DNA of 38,168 nucleotides from Acidobacteriota bacterium. GTDB lineage: Bacteria > Acidobacteriota > Vicinamibacteria > Vicinamibacterales > UBA2999. The DNA is taken from positions 1 to 38,168 of the forward strand of contig JADZCN010000150.1 of NCBI GenBank assembly GCA_020851565.1, in the 5' to 3' direction. The position numbers were made by a program, and so were the translations under genes. Positions 15,092 through 22,706 of this stretch are shown here, in pieces. The notes under the pieces are model-generated. The model saw nothing but the letters and a program-made list of their open reading frames with translations, made no database searches and was not told where the DNA came from. Every line of letters begins with the position of its first letter. The stretch's first letter is position 1.

Positions 15092-16276
15092 ATGCCTGTC
15101 GACGTGGCCGGGGTCCAGGAAGCGCTCAGGACGGAAGGGATTGACGGCTGGCTGCTCTACGATTTCCAGGGGTCGAACCCGATTGCCTTCCGGCTGGCCG
15201 GCATGGACGCCCAGGGCGGACACCTCGCCACGCGACGGTGGTTCTACCTCATCCCCGCGCACGGCGAGCCCAGGGGGTTGGTGCATGCCATCGAGCGCCA
15301 CAACCTCGACCATCTCCCCGGGCCCAAGGCGCCTTACGCGGGACGCGCCGAGCTCGAGGCGGGCCTGCGGGCCATGCTCGCCGGGCTCGGGCGCGTGGCC
15401 ATGGAGTACTCCCCCGGCAACGCCATCCCCTACGTCTCGCGCGTGGATGCCGGCACCATCGAGATGGTACGCGATGCGGGCGTCCAGGTCGTCACCTCGG
15501 GTGACCTCGTGCAGCGCTTCGACGCCCTCTGGGACGCCCGCGCCGTCGCATCGCACCGCGACGCCTCCGACAAGCTGTATCGGATCAAGGACCGCGCCTT
15601 CGCCGAGGTCACACGCCGCATGCGGGCAGGAGCGGCAACGACCGAGTTCGACATCCAGCAGCTGATGGTCCGCTGGTTCGAGGAGGAAGGGCTCGTCGCC
15701 GACTCGGCCCCGAACGTGTCCGCGCAGGAGAACGCCGGCAACCCCCACTATCTGCCCACCGCGGGGCGCCACCGGGCCATCCGGCCGAACGAGCTGCTGC
15801 TCCTCGACCTGTGGGGCAAGACGAAGCAGGCGGGTGCCGTCTACGCCGACATCACGTGGGTCGGCTTCACGGGCGCCACGGTCCCCGAGCCGATGACGCG
15901 GGCCTTCGCGGCGGTGGTGGCGGCGCGCGACGCGGCCGTGGCGCTCGCCGAGGACGCGGCACGCTCGGGACGCCAGGTGCGCGGCTTCGAGCTGGACCGC
16001 GCGGCACGACAGGTGCTCGAGCAGCGGGGATACGCAAATGCCATCCTGCACCGCACCGGGCACAGCCTGGGCGAGCAGGTGCACGGCAACGGCGCGCACC
16101 TGGACGACTTCGAGACGCACGACGAGCGGCGGCTCATGCCCGGCAGCGGGTTCACCGTCGAGCCCGGCGTCTACTTCGACGACTTCGGCGTTCGCACGGA
16201 AATCAACGTCGTCTGGGGGCCGGGGGGCCCCGAGGTGACCGGGCCGCGCCAGACGGGTATCATCGCGTTAGTGTGA
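15092..16276 (+). CDS. M24-family Xaa-Pro aminopeptidase/dipeptidase
   Basis: This is a cytoplasmic metallopeptidase with pita-bread fold that cleaves next to proline. The 394-residue protein has an N-terminal creatinase-like domain (about 1-150) and a C-terminal catalytic domain. All five expected metal ligands are visible: Asp in LLLLDLWGKT, Asp in VYADITWVGF, His in HRTGHSLG, Glu in FTVEPGVYF and Glu in VRTEINVV. There is no signal peptide. It precedes the HtrA-like gene by 14 bases, so the two may be co-transcribed and share a role in peptide turnover. Confidence 0.88.
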   Translation: MPVDVAGVQEALRTEGIDGWLLYDFQGSNPIAFRLAGMDAQGGHLATRRWFYLIPAHGEPRGLVHAIERHNLDHLPGPKAPYAGRAELEAGLRAMLAGLGRVAMEYSPGNAIPYVSRVDAGTIEMVRDAGVQVVTSGDLVQRFDALWDARAVASHRDASDKLYRIKDRAFAEVTRRMRAGAATTEFDIQQLMVRWFEEEGLVADSAPNVSAQENAGNPHYLPTAGRHRAIRPNELLLLDLWGKTKQAGAVYADITWVGFTGATVPEPMTRAFAAVVAARDAAVALAEDAARSGRQVRGFELDRAARQVLEQRGYANAILHRTGHSLGEQVHGNGAHLDDFETHDERRLMPGSGFTVEPGVYFDDFGVRTEINVVWGPGGPEVTGPRQTGIIALV

Positions 16277-16290
16277 GGGGGAGGAAGCTT

Positions 16291-17835
16291 ATGTCGAGTC
16301 GCAAGACCACGCTGTTCTACGCGCTGCTCATCGCGGTGGCGTCGGTCGCCGTCGGGATGGTCATCGCGTCACGCCTCGATCTGTCGCCGGCGTCCTCGGC
16401 CCAGACGATGGCGGCGCCGCCCATGAACAGCGCGCCGCTGAGCGGCGCGGTTGATGCCGGCACCTTCCGGAACATCGCCAAGGCCGTTTCGCCGGCGGTG
16501 GTGAACATCCGCTCCACCTCGCGGCGCCAGGTCCAGGAGATGACCGAGTTCTTCGGCGGCGGTGACGACCTGCTCGAGCGGTTCTTCGGGGGCGGCCGCG
16601 GCCAGGGCCAGGGCCAGCCGCGCGAACAGGAGACGCAGGCGGCGGGCACCGGGTTCGTGATCAGCAGCAAGGACGGCCTCATCCTCACCAACAACCACGT
16701 CGTCGAAGGCGCCACGAAGATCGAGGTGTCGCTGTTCGGCGAGGACTCCGACGTCTACCATGAGGCGCGCGTCATCGGGCGCGACCCCCTCACCGACAGC
16801 GCGCTCATCGAGCTGGTCGAGAAGCCGAGGGGCCCCCTCACCGAGGTGAAGTTCGGCGACTCGGCGCAGATGGAACCCGGCGACTGGGTGATGGCCATCG
16901 GCACTCCCTTCGGCCTCGCCCACACCGTCAGCGTGGGCGTCATCAGCGCCAAGGAGCGGCCGTTCCCCATCACCGACGGGCGCTCGCAGGACGTCCTGCA
17001 GACCGACGCGGCCATCAATCCGGGCAACTCCGGTGGCCCGCTCCTGAACGCCCGTGGCGAGGTGGTCGGGATCAACACCGCCATCTACACGGACGCGCGC
17101 CAGCAGGGGAACATCGGCATCGGCTTCGCGGTGCCCATCAACACCGTCCGTGAGCTGTTGCCGCAGCTGCGGTCCGGCAAGGTCACGCGCGGCGTCATCG
17201 GCGTGCAGGTCCTGCCGGTGCCCGCCGATGCCCTCGCGGAGTTCGGCCTGAAGGAGCGACGCGGCGCGCTCGTGGCCGTGGTGAACGAGGGTGGGCCCGC
17301 CGACAAGGCCGGGCTCGAGCCGGGTGACGTGATCATCGAATTCAACGGCAAGGGCGTCCGCAGCCGCGACGACCTGGTCGGCTACGTGGTGGCCACGCGC
17401 CCCGGCTCGACCGTGCCGGTCAAGGTGCTCCGCGACAAGCAGGAACGCACGCTCAACCTCACGGTAGACGAGCTCAACCTCGAGGAAGAGACCTCGCGGA
17501 GCGCGCGCGGTGGCGGGTCCGGCCCGAGCGAGCCCGACGAGCAGGCGTCGGCGGGCTTCGGGATCACCATGAGCCCGCTGACACCCGACATCATGCGGCG
17601 CCTTCGCATCCCGGAGGACACGCGGGGGGTGCTGGTATCGGCCGTCGAGCAGGGGAGCCCGGCGTTCCGGTCGGGCGTCCAGCGCGGGGACGTCATCCTG
17701 CAGGTGAACCGGCGCCCGGTTTCGACGCCCACCGAGGCCAGCCGCCTGCTGAGCCAGGTGCCCGACGGCAGCACGGCGTTCTTCCTCCTCCTGCGCAACG
17801 GGCAGGAGACCTTCGTCACGGTCCGCAAGCAGTAG
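16291..17835 (+). CDS. HtrA/DegP-family serine protease with two PDZ domains
   Basis: The 514-residue protein begins with an N-terminal hydrophobic segment (TLFYALLIAVASVAVGMVIA, residues 6-25), a membrane anchor or signal peptide. Next comes the S1C protease domain with triad H136 (LTNNHVVEG), D169 (DPLTDSALIE) and S247 (GNSGGPL). PDZ1 starts near RGVIGVQVLPV and PDZ2 near GFGITMSPLTPD. A low-complexity GGGRGQGQGQPREQE stretch stands where DegP has its LA loop. ATG 16291 has GGAGG six bases upstream. The role is periplasmic protein quality control. The paralogue type (DegP, DegQ or DegS) cannot be fixed from the sequence. Confidence 0.93.
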   Translation: MSSRKTTLFYALLIAVASVAVGMVIASRLDLSPASSAQTMAAPPMNSAPLSGAVDAGTFRNIAKAVSPAVVNIRSTSRRQVQEMTEFFGGGDDLLERFFGGGRGQGQGQPREQETQAAGTGFVISSKDGLILTNNHVVEGATKIEVSLFGEDSDVYHEARVIGRDPLTDSALIELVEKPRGPLTEVKFGDSAQMEPGDWVMAIGTPFGLAHTVSVGVISAKERPFPITDGRSQDVLQTDAAINPGNSGGPLLNARGEVVGINTAIYTDARQQGNIGIGFAVPINTVRELLPQLRSGKVTRGVIGVQVLPVPADALAEFGLKERRGALVAVVNEGGPADKAGLEPGDVIIEFNGKGVRSRDDLVGYVVATRPGSTVPVKVLRDKQERTLNLTVDELNLEEETSRSARGGGSGPSEPDEQASAGFGITMSPLTPDIMRRLRIPEDTRGVLVSAVEQGSPAFRSGVQRGDVILQVNRRPVSTPTEASRLLSQVPDGSTAFFLLLRNGQETFVTVRKQ

Positions 17836-17868
17836 CACGCGGGCCCGGGTGCAGACTGCATTAGAGTA

Positions 17869-17893
17869 GGGGCGGGTCCGGCGGGCCCGCCCC
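17869..17893 (+). other. GC-rich hairpin between the HtrA-like and CYTH genes
   Basis: An 8-bp perfect stem GGGGCGGG/CCCGCCCC encloses a 9-base loop. It begins 34 bases after the protease stop and ends 11 bases before ATG 17905. No T run follows, so it is not a standard terminator. TAGAGT (17862-17867) just before it could be a -10, which would put the hairpin at the very 5' end of the next mRNA. Confidence 0.5.
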
Positions 17894-17904
17894 GGTTCAC
17901 GTAC

Positions 17905-18465
17905 ATGGCTCTCGAGCGCGAGATCAAGCTCCGATTCGATTCGGCCGCGGACGCCCGCGAGCGCGTTCTGGCGATGGGCGCTACCCCGCTCCGGGGCCGC
18001 CGGCTGCAGGAAGATGCCCTGCTCGACACCGCGGACGGGAGCCTCCGTCGCGCGCGGTCGGTCCTGCGCGTCCGGAACGAGCCGGGCCGCAGCATCCTCA
18101 CCTTCAAGGGGCCGCCCCAGCCGGGTGCCATGAAGCTTCGGGACGAGCACGAAACGATGGTCGGCGACGGCGGCGCGCTGCTGACGATCCTTGAGTCGCT
18201 CGGCCTCCGCATTACCTTCCGCTACGAGAAATACCGGGAGGAGTTCGCCGTGGAAGACGTCGTCATCGCCATCGACGAGACGCCCGTGGGCGTGTTCGTG
18301 GAGATCGAGGGCGGCGAGGCGCGCATCCACGACACCGCGCGCGCGCTCGGGCGCGCGCCAGGCGACTACCTCACCGATTCCTATCGGATGCTCTTCCTGC
18401 GGCACATCGAGGCCCTCGGGGGCACGGGGACCGAGATGCTCTTCCCCGAGCCGTCGGACGCATGA
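17905..18465 (+). CDS. CYTH-domain protein (class IV adenylate cyclase/thiamine-triphosphatase-like)
   Basis: CYTH enzymes form a beta-barrel tunnel that binds triphosphates with Mg or Mn. The 186-residue protein has the defining ExExK signature as E4-R-E6-I-K8. Further charged strands typical of the tunnel are VLRVRNE, ILTFKGP, ITFRYEKYREEF, VVIAIDETPVGVFVEIEG and a C-terminal SYRMLF. It resembles CyaB-type proteins; the substrate (ATP, thiamine triphosphate or polyphosphate) cannot be told. Its stop overlaps the next start (ATGA), so it is translationally coupled to the sugar nucleotidyltransferase. Confidence 0.88.
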   Translation: MALEREIKLRFDSAADARERVLAMGATPLRGRRLQEDALLDTADGSLRRARSVLRVRNEPGRSILTFKGPPQPGAMKLRDEHETMVGDGGALLTILESLGLRITFRYEKYREEFAVEDVVIAIDETPVGVFVEIEGGEARIHDTARALGRAPGDYLTDSYRMLFLRHIEALGGTGTEMLFPEPSDA

Positions 18466-19391
18466 ACGGCGGCGCGGCCTGGCCCGCGCTGGTGCTGGCT
18501 GCGGGCCTCGGGACACGGCTCGCACCGCTCTCGAGCGTGCGGGCGAAGGCGGCCCTCCCGGTGGCCGGCCGCCCCCTCATCATCCGCATCCTCGAGCAGC
18601 TGAAGGCCGCAGGCGTCGAGCGCGTGGTCGTGAACCTGCATCACCGCGCGGAGTCCATTACCCGCGCGGTCGGCGACGGCCGCCACCTCGGCCTGGACGT
18701 GCGGTATTCATGGGAGGCCGTCGTCCTGGGTTCCGGGGGAGGTCCCGCGCGGGCGCTGCCGCTGCTCGCCTCGGATCGTTTCTTCATCGTCAACGGCGAT
18801 ACGCTGGCCCCGGTCGACCTCGCCGCGCTGGCCGACGCGCATCGTGCCGCCGGTGCGCTCGCGACGCTGGCCGTCGTGCCAGCCGACCTCGGGCGCTACA
18901 ACGCCATCCTCGCCGACGGCGAGGGCCGGTGGTGTGGGGTGGCGCCGCGGGGGAGCGCGGGCGCCGGGCTCCCGGGAACGCCGTGGCATTTCGTGGGCGT
19001 CCAGGCCGTGAACGCGGCGGCGTTTGCCGGAGTCGCGACGGCGGTTCCCTCTGATACGGTGCGCGAGATCTACCCCCGCCTTGCGGCCGTGCGGCCGGGC
19101 GCGGTGCGGGTGTACCCCGCTGCCGGCGCGTTCTTCGACATCGGCACGCCAGCCGACTACTTCACGACGGTCCGGCGCATCGCGGAGGCCGAGCGGCGCC
19201 CGCTCGATCGCGGGTGCGGCGTCACGATCCATCCGTCCGCGCACGTGGAGGACTGCATCCTCTGGGATCGCGTCTCGGTCGGCGCCGGAGCGCGCGTAAC
19301 CGGTTGCATCGTCGCCGACGACGTGGCGATCCCGGCGGGCGTCGAGTACGATCGCCAGGTGATCACCCGCGACGCCATCGTGAGCCTGTGA
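18462..19391 (+). CDS. Sugar-1-phosphate nucleotidyltransferase, MurU-like
   Basis: The family transfers a nucleotide to a sugar 1-phosphate. MurU makes UDP-MurNAc from MurNAc 1-phosphate during peptidoglycan recycling. The 309 residues start with the NTP-binding signature LVLAAGLGTRL, with K29 as the conserved lysine. FIVNGDTL holds the metal aspartate, and the substrate half has FFDIGTPADYF. Unlike typical MurU (about 220-230 residues), the C-terminus has a short hexapeptide-repeat tail (VTIHPSAHVEDCILWDRVSV, GARVTGCIVADDVAIPAG), as in mannose/glucose-1-phosphate enzymes. The next gene looks like AmgK, the natural partner of MurU, which supports the assignment. Confidence 0.75.
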   Translation: MNGGAAWPALVLAAGLGTRLAPLSSVRAKAALPVAGRPLIIRILEQLKAAGVERVVVNLHHRAESITRAVGDGRHLGLDVRYSWEAVVLGSGGGPARALPLLASDRFFIVNGDTLAPVDLAALADAHRAAGALATLAVVPADLGRYNAILADGEGRWCGVAPRGSAGAGLPGTPWHFVGVQAVNAAAFAGVATAVPSDTVREIYPRLAAVRPGAVRVYPAAGAFFDIGTPADYFTTVRRIAEAERRPLDRGCGVTIHPSAHVEDCILWDRVSVGAGARVTGCIVADDVAIPAGVEYDRQVITRDAIVSL

Positions 19392-19399
19392 GCAGCCTC

Positions 19400-20395
19400 A
19401 TGGACCCACGCATCACCGCGTACCTCGACGAGCAGGGGCTGAGCCCCTCGGTGACGAAGATCGTCCCGCTGACCGGCGACGCCTCGGACCGCCGCTACTT
19501 CCGCGTGCTGCTGGCGGATCGCGACCCCGTCGTCCTGTCGCTTCATGCGGGCCCCATCGATGTCGCGACGCTGCCCTTCGTGCTGGTGGCGCGCCTCATG
19601 CGGGCCATACCCCTGCCCGTGCCTGCCATCCTGCATCACTCGAACGCGCTCGGCGTCCTCGGCCTGCAGGACCTCGGCGACGTGACCCTGCAGGCGCACC
19701 TCGGCGTCGCGTCGCGGGCCGAGCATGCGGCCCTCTACCGGCAGGCCGTCGGCTTCATCGCCACGCTCCAGCAGCGCGGCCGTGAGCTCGCCTCGAGCGA
19801 GTACCCGCCGTACGGGGTCGCGTTCGACGTGGAGAAGCTCACCTGGGAGCTCGAGTTCTTCGTGAAGCACTACGTAATGGCGTATCGGGGGGCGGCGCTC
19901 ACCGAAGCGGTCCGGGAGGCGCTGCGCGAGGAATGGAGCGGGATCGCGGAGGAGCTGGCCGCCGAGCCGCGCGTGCTCTGTCACCGCGACTACCACAGCC
20001 GGAACCTGATGCTGCACCACGGCTCCCTGTACATCATCGACTTCCAGGACGCGCGGATGGGGCCCGACACCTACGACCTGGTGTCGCTGCTGCGGGACGC
20101 CTACGTGGATCTCACACCCGCGCAGGTGGACGAGCTCGTGGCCTACTTCCTGGCGCTCACCCGTGGAGCAGGCGCGACCGACGAGGTCGCGTTCCGGCGG
20201 CGATTCGACCTGATGGCCCTGCAACGCAACCTGAAGGCCCTCGGCACCTTCGGCTACCAGACCACGTCCCGGCGCAACCCCGTCTACATCCAGTACATGC
20301 CGCGCACGCTCAGCTACGTCAGCGCCAACCTCGGCGCGAGGCGCTTCGGTCGTCTCCGCGAGCTGCTGGCGGGGTCGATCGCCGAGCTACGCTAG
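19400..20395 (+). CDS. amgK: Aminoglycoside-phosphotransferase-fold sugar kinase, AmgK-like
   Basis: AmgK phosphorylates the anomeric hydroxyl of MurNAc or GlcNAc, feeding MurU in the bypass that recycles cell wall without de novo synthesis. The 331-residue product has GDASDRRYFRVLL as nucleotide-loop equivalent, HRDYHSRNLML with D197 as catalytic base and IIDFQDARMGPDTYDL with D214 as metal ligand. It then has VSLLRDAYVDL, as in AmgK proteins. ATG 19400 is taken as the start. An in-frame GTG at 19388 overlapping the previous stop (GTGA) is equally possible and would add four residues. No Shine-Dalgarno precedes either. Confidence 0.8.
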   Translation: MDPRITAYLDEQGLSPSVTKIVPLTGDASDRRYFRVLLADRDPVVLSLHAGPIDVATLPFVLVARLMRAIPLPVPAILHHSNALGVLGLQDLGDVTLQAHLGVASRAEHAALYRQAVGFIATLQQRGRELASSEYPPYGVAFDVEKLTWELEFFVKHYVMAYRGAALTEAVREALREEWSGIAEELAAEPRVLCHRDYHSRNLMLHHGSLYIIDFQDARMGPDTYDLVSLLRDAYVDLTPAQVDELVAYFLALTRGAGATDEVAFRRRFDLMALQRNLKALGTFGYQTTSRRNPVYIQYMPRTLSYVSANLGARRFGRLRELLAGSIAELR

Positions 20396-20398
20396 AAT
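20393..20398 (+). promoter_or_regulatory. -10 element overlapping the amgK stop codon
   Basis: TAGAAT includes the TAG stop of the kinase and ends 6 bases before the TTG start of the following gene. A transcript from it would begin at that TTG. Confidence 0.35.
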
Positions 20399-20404
20399 CG
20401 AAGT

Positions 20405-21247
20405 TTGACCCCGCGCTTCGGCATCTCCACTCACTTGTTCCACGGCCAGCGCCTGGACCGCGAGCACCTCGTCGAGGTGGCCGCGCACGGCTTCGAGGCC
20501 ATCGAGGTGTATGCCACCCGCACGCACTTCGACTACCACGACCCGGCAGCGGCGGCGCTGCTTGCCGAGTGGCTGGACGATACGCGCCTGAGCCTGCACT
20601 CGATGCACGCGCCCACGACGCGAGGCTACCGGGATGGCGTCTGGGGCGCCGGACTGTCGATTGCCGCGCTGGATGAATCGAGGCGCCGTGAGGCCGTGTC
20701 GGAGGCGCTGGCCGCACTGGACGTGGCCCGCACCGCGAGGTTTCGACACCTGGTGCTGCACCTGGGCGAGCCCGCGACGAACGGCGCGGAGAACAGCCGC
20801 GCGGCGGTGTCGCGGAGCCTCGAGGAACTGGCCGAGGCGGCCGCGGACGCCGGCGTGACGCTCGCCCTGGAGCTCATTCCCAACGCACTCTCCCTGGCGC
20901 CGCGGCTCGTGGAGTGGCTGGAGGACGATCTCGAGCTGCCCGGGGCCGGCATCTGCCTGGACGTGGGTCACGCCAACATGACCGGCGACCCCATGGAGGC
21001 CATCGAGACCTGCTCGGGGCACATCGTCACGACGCATCTCCACGACAACCGCGGCACGCGCGACGATCACCTCGTGCCCGGCCAGGGGGCCATCGACTGG
21101 GAGGGCGTGCTCATGGCCTTCCAGAAGGTAGGCTACGACGGCGCGTGGATCTTCGAGCTCGCGCCGGCGGCCGATGTGCCGGCCGTCCTGAGGCAGGCCG
21201 CCCGGGCCCGCGTGACCCTCGAACGCCTGTTGACCTTCGAACACTGA
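20405..21247 (+). CDS. Sugar phosphate isomerase/epimerase-like TIM-barrel protein
   Basis: The 280 residues form a xylose isomerase-like (AP endonuclease 2) barrel, a divalent-metal fold. Metal-binding candidates are the His in LSLHSMHAPT, LVLHLGEPA, Glu in LALELIPN, ICLDVGHANM with Asp/His, and TTHLHDNRGTRDDHLVPGQG. The C-terminal strand WIFELAPA carries a glutamate. The start is a TTG without Shine-Dalgarno, 9 bases after amgK; the next candidate is far inside the barrel. The substrate is unknown. The neighbouring amino-sugar genes hint at sugar metabolism, but the family also includes other isomerases. Confidence 0.8.
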   Translation: MTPRFGISTHLFHGQRLDREHLVEVAAHGFEAIEVYATRTHFDYHDPAAAALLAEWLDDTRLSLHSMHAPTTRGYRDGVWGAGLSIAALDESRRREAVSEALAALDVARTARFRHLVLHLGEPATNGAENSRAAVSRSLEELAEAAADAGVTLALELIPNALSLAPRLVEWLEDDLELPGAGICLDVGHANMTGDPMEAIETCSGHIVTTHLHDNRGTRDDHLVPGQGAIDWEGVLMAFQKVGYDGAWIFELAPAADVPAVLRQAARARVTLERLLTFEH

Positions 21248-21256
21248 CGACACGCC

Positions 21257-22555
21257 ATGGCGACACACGTCTACATCGAGCGAATCGGGGAGCACGTCGG
21301 GGAAACCGTCACCATCAAGGGGTGGCTGGCGAACCGGCGGTCGAGCGGCAAGATCCACTTCCTGATGGTGCGTGACGGCACCGGCTTCCTGCAGGTGGTG
21401 ATGGGCCGCAACGACGTCGGCGACGACACGTTCTCCAGCGCCGATCACCTCGGGCAGGAGAGCGCCATCATCGTCACCGGCCAGGTGCGCGCCGACCAGC
21501 GGGCGAAGGGCGGGTACGAGCTCGTGGCGAGCGGGATGGAGGTGGTCGCCCCTTCGCACGACTTCCCCATCACGCCGAAGGAGCACGGGGTCGACTACCT
21601 GATGGACCGTCGGCACCTGTGGATTCGGGCCGAGCGGCAGACCTCCATCCTCCGCGTCCGGCACGAGGTGATCGACGCGATCCGGGACTTCTTCAACGGC
21701 GAAGGGTTCACGCTCGCCGACACGCCCATCTTCACGCCGGCCGCGTGCGAGGGGACGACGACGCTGTTCCCCGTCCAGTACTTCGAGGACCACATGGCGT
21801 ACCTCACGCAGAGCGGGCAGCTCTACAACGAGGCCAACGCCATGGCGCTCGGCAAGGTCTATTGCTTCGGCCCGACCTTCCGCGCCGAGAAGAGCAAGAC
21901 CCGCCGCCACCTCACCGAGTTCTGGATGGTCGAGCCCGAGATGGCGTACGCCGACCTCGACGACGTCATCTCGCTGGCCGAGCGGCTGGTGTGCTCGGTG
22001 GTCGGCCGCGTGCTGGATCGCCGGCAGAAGGAGCTGAAGGCCCTCGAGCGCGACACCTCGAAGCTGGAGACGGTGAAGGCGCCATTCCCGCGGCTTCACT
22101 ATGACGAGGCCGCGAAGATCCTGCTCGACAAGGGCCTGCCGTTCCAGATGGGCGGCGATCTCGGCGGCACGGACGAAACCGTGCTGTCCGAGCAGTTCGA
22201 CCGGCCCGTCTGTGTCACCCACTACCCGGCCGCCGTGAAGGCGTTCTACATGAAGCCGGACCCGGGACAGCCCGATCGCGCACTGTGCGTGGACGTGCTG
22301 GCGCCCGAAGGCTACGGCGAGATCATCGGCGGCGGCCAGCGCCTGGACGACTACGACCTGCTCGTCCAGCGCATCAAGGAGCACGGCCTGCCGATGGAGG
22401 CCTTCGAGTGGTACCTCGACCTCCGGCGCTACGGCTCTGTACCGCACGGCGGTTTCGGCATGGGCGTGGAGCGCTGCGTGAGCTGGCTCTGCGGCCTCGA
22501 GCACGTGCGCGAAACCATCCCCTACCCGCGGATGCTCTACCGCCTGTACCCGTGA
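21257..22555 (+). CDS. asnS: Asparaginyl-tRNA synthetase
   Basis: The class IIb synthetase charges tRNA-Asn. The 432-residue protein has the N-terminal OB-fold anticodon-binding domain (about 1-105, VTIKGWLANRRSSGKIHFL). The catalytic domain carries FTPAACEGTTTLFPV, AYLTQSGQLYNEANA, motif 2 FRAEKSKTRRHLTEFWMVEP and motif 3 GGFGMGVERCVSWL. TQSGQLYNE and the motif-2 form fit AsnRS better than AspRS. ATG 21257 follows the previous stop by 9 bases, with no Shine-Dalgarno. Confidence 0.93.
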   Translation: MATHVYIERIGEHVGETVTIKGWLANRRSSGKIHFLMVRDGTGFLQVVMGRNDVGDDTFSSADHLGQESAIIVTGQVRADQRAKGGYELVASGMEVVAPSHDFPITPKEHGVDYLMDRRHLWIRAERQTSILRVRHEVIDAIRDFFNGEGFTLADTPIFTPAACEGTTTLFPVQYFEDHMAYLTQSGQLYNEANAMALGKVYCFGPTFRAEKSKTRRHLTEFWMVEPEMAYADLDDVISLAERLVCSVVGRVLDRRQKELKALERDTSKLETVKAPFPRLHYDEAAKILLDKGLPFQMGGDLGGTDETVLSEQFDRPVCVTHYPAAVKAFYMKPDPGQPDRALCVDVLAPEGYGEIIGGGQRLDDYDLLVQRIKEHGLPMEAFEWYLDLRRYGSVPHGGFGMGVERCVSWLCGLEHVRETIPYPRMLYRLYP

Positions 22556-22562
22556 ACGCGAT

Positions 22563-22693
22563 CACCAAAGACACCACGATGGCACGAAGGACACGAAGGC
22601 CGGCAGGAAGCCTCCTCCTGGAGAGGCCGACGTCAAGGTGCGCTCCCCCAAGAGGACTTCGTGTCCCCTTCGTGTCTTCGTGGTCTCTTGTGG
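22563..22693. repeat. Long imperfect inverted repeat before rimO
   Basis: The left arm (22563-22598, containing GGCACGAAGGACACGAAG) is complementary, with mismatches, to the right arm (22657-22693, containing CTTCGTGTCCCCTTCGTGTC). The arms are each built from a repeated word CACGAAG/CTTCGTG. The 58-base loop has a smaller stem, CAGGA/TCCTG. It fills nearly all of the asnS-rimO gap. Confidence 0.8.
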
Positions 22694-22706
22694 ACCGGGG
22701 ACGACG

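Noticed and set aside
22638..22706. Upstream ATG as the rimO start
   Set aside because: The added 23 residues come from the inverted repeat and are not RimO-like. The TTG at 22707 gives the conserved N-terminus.
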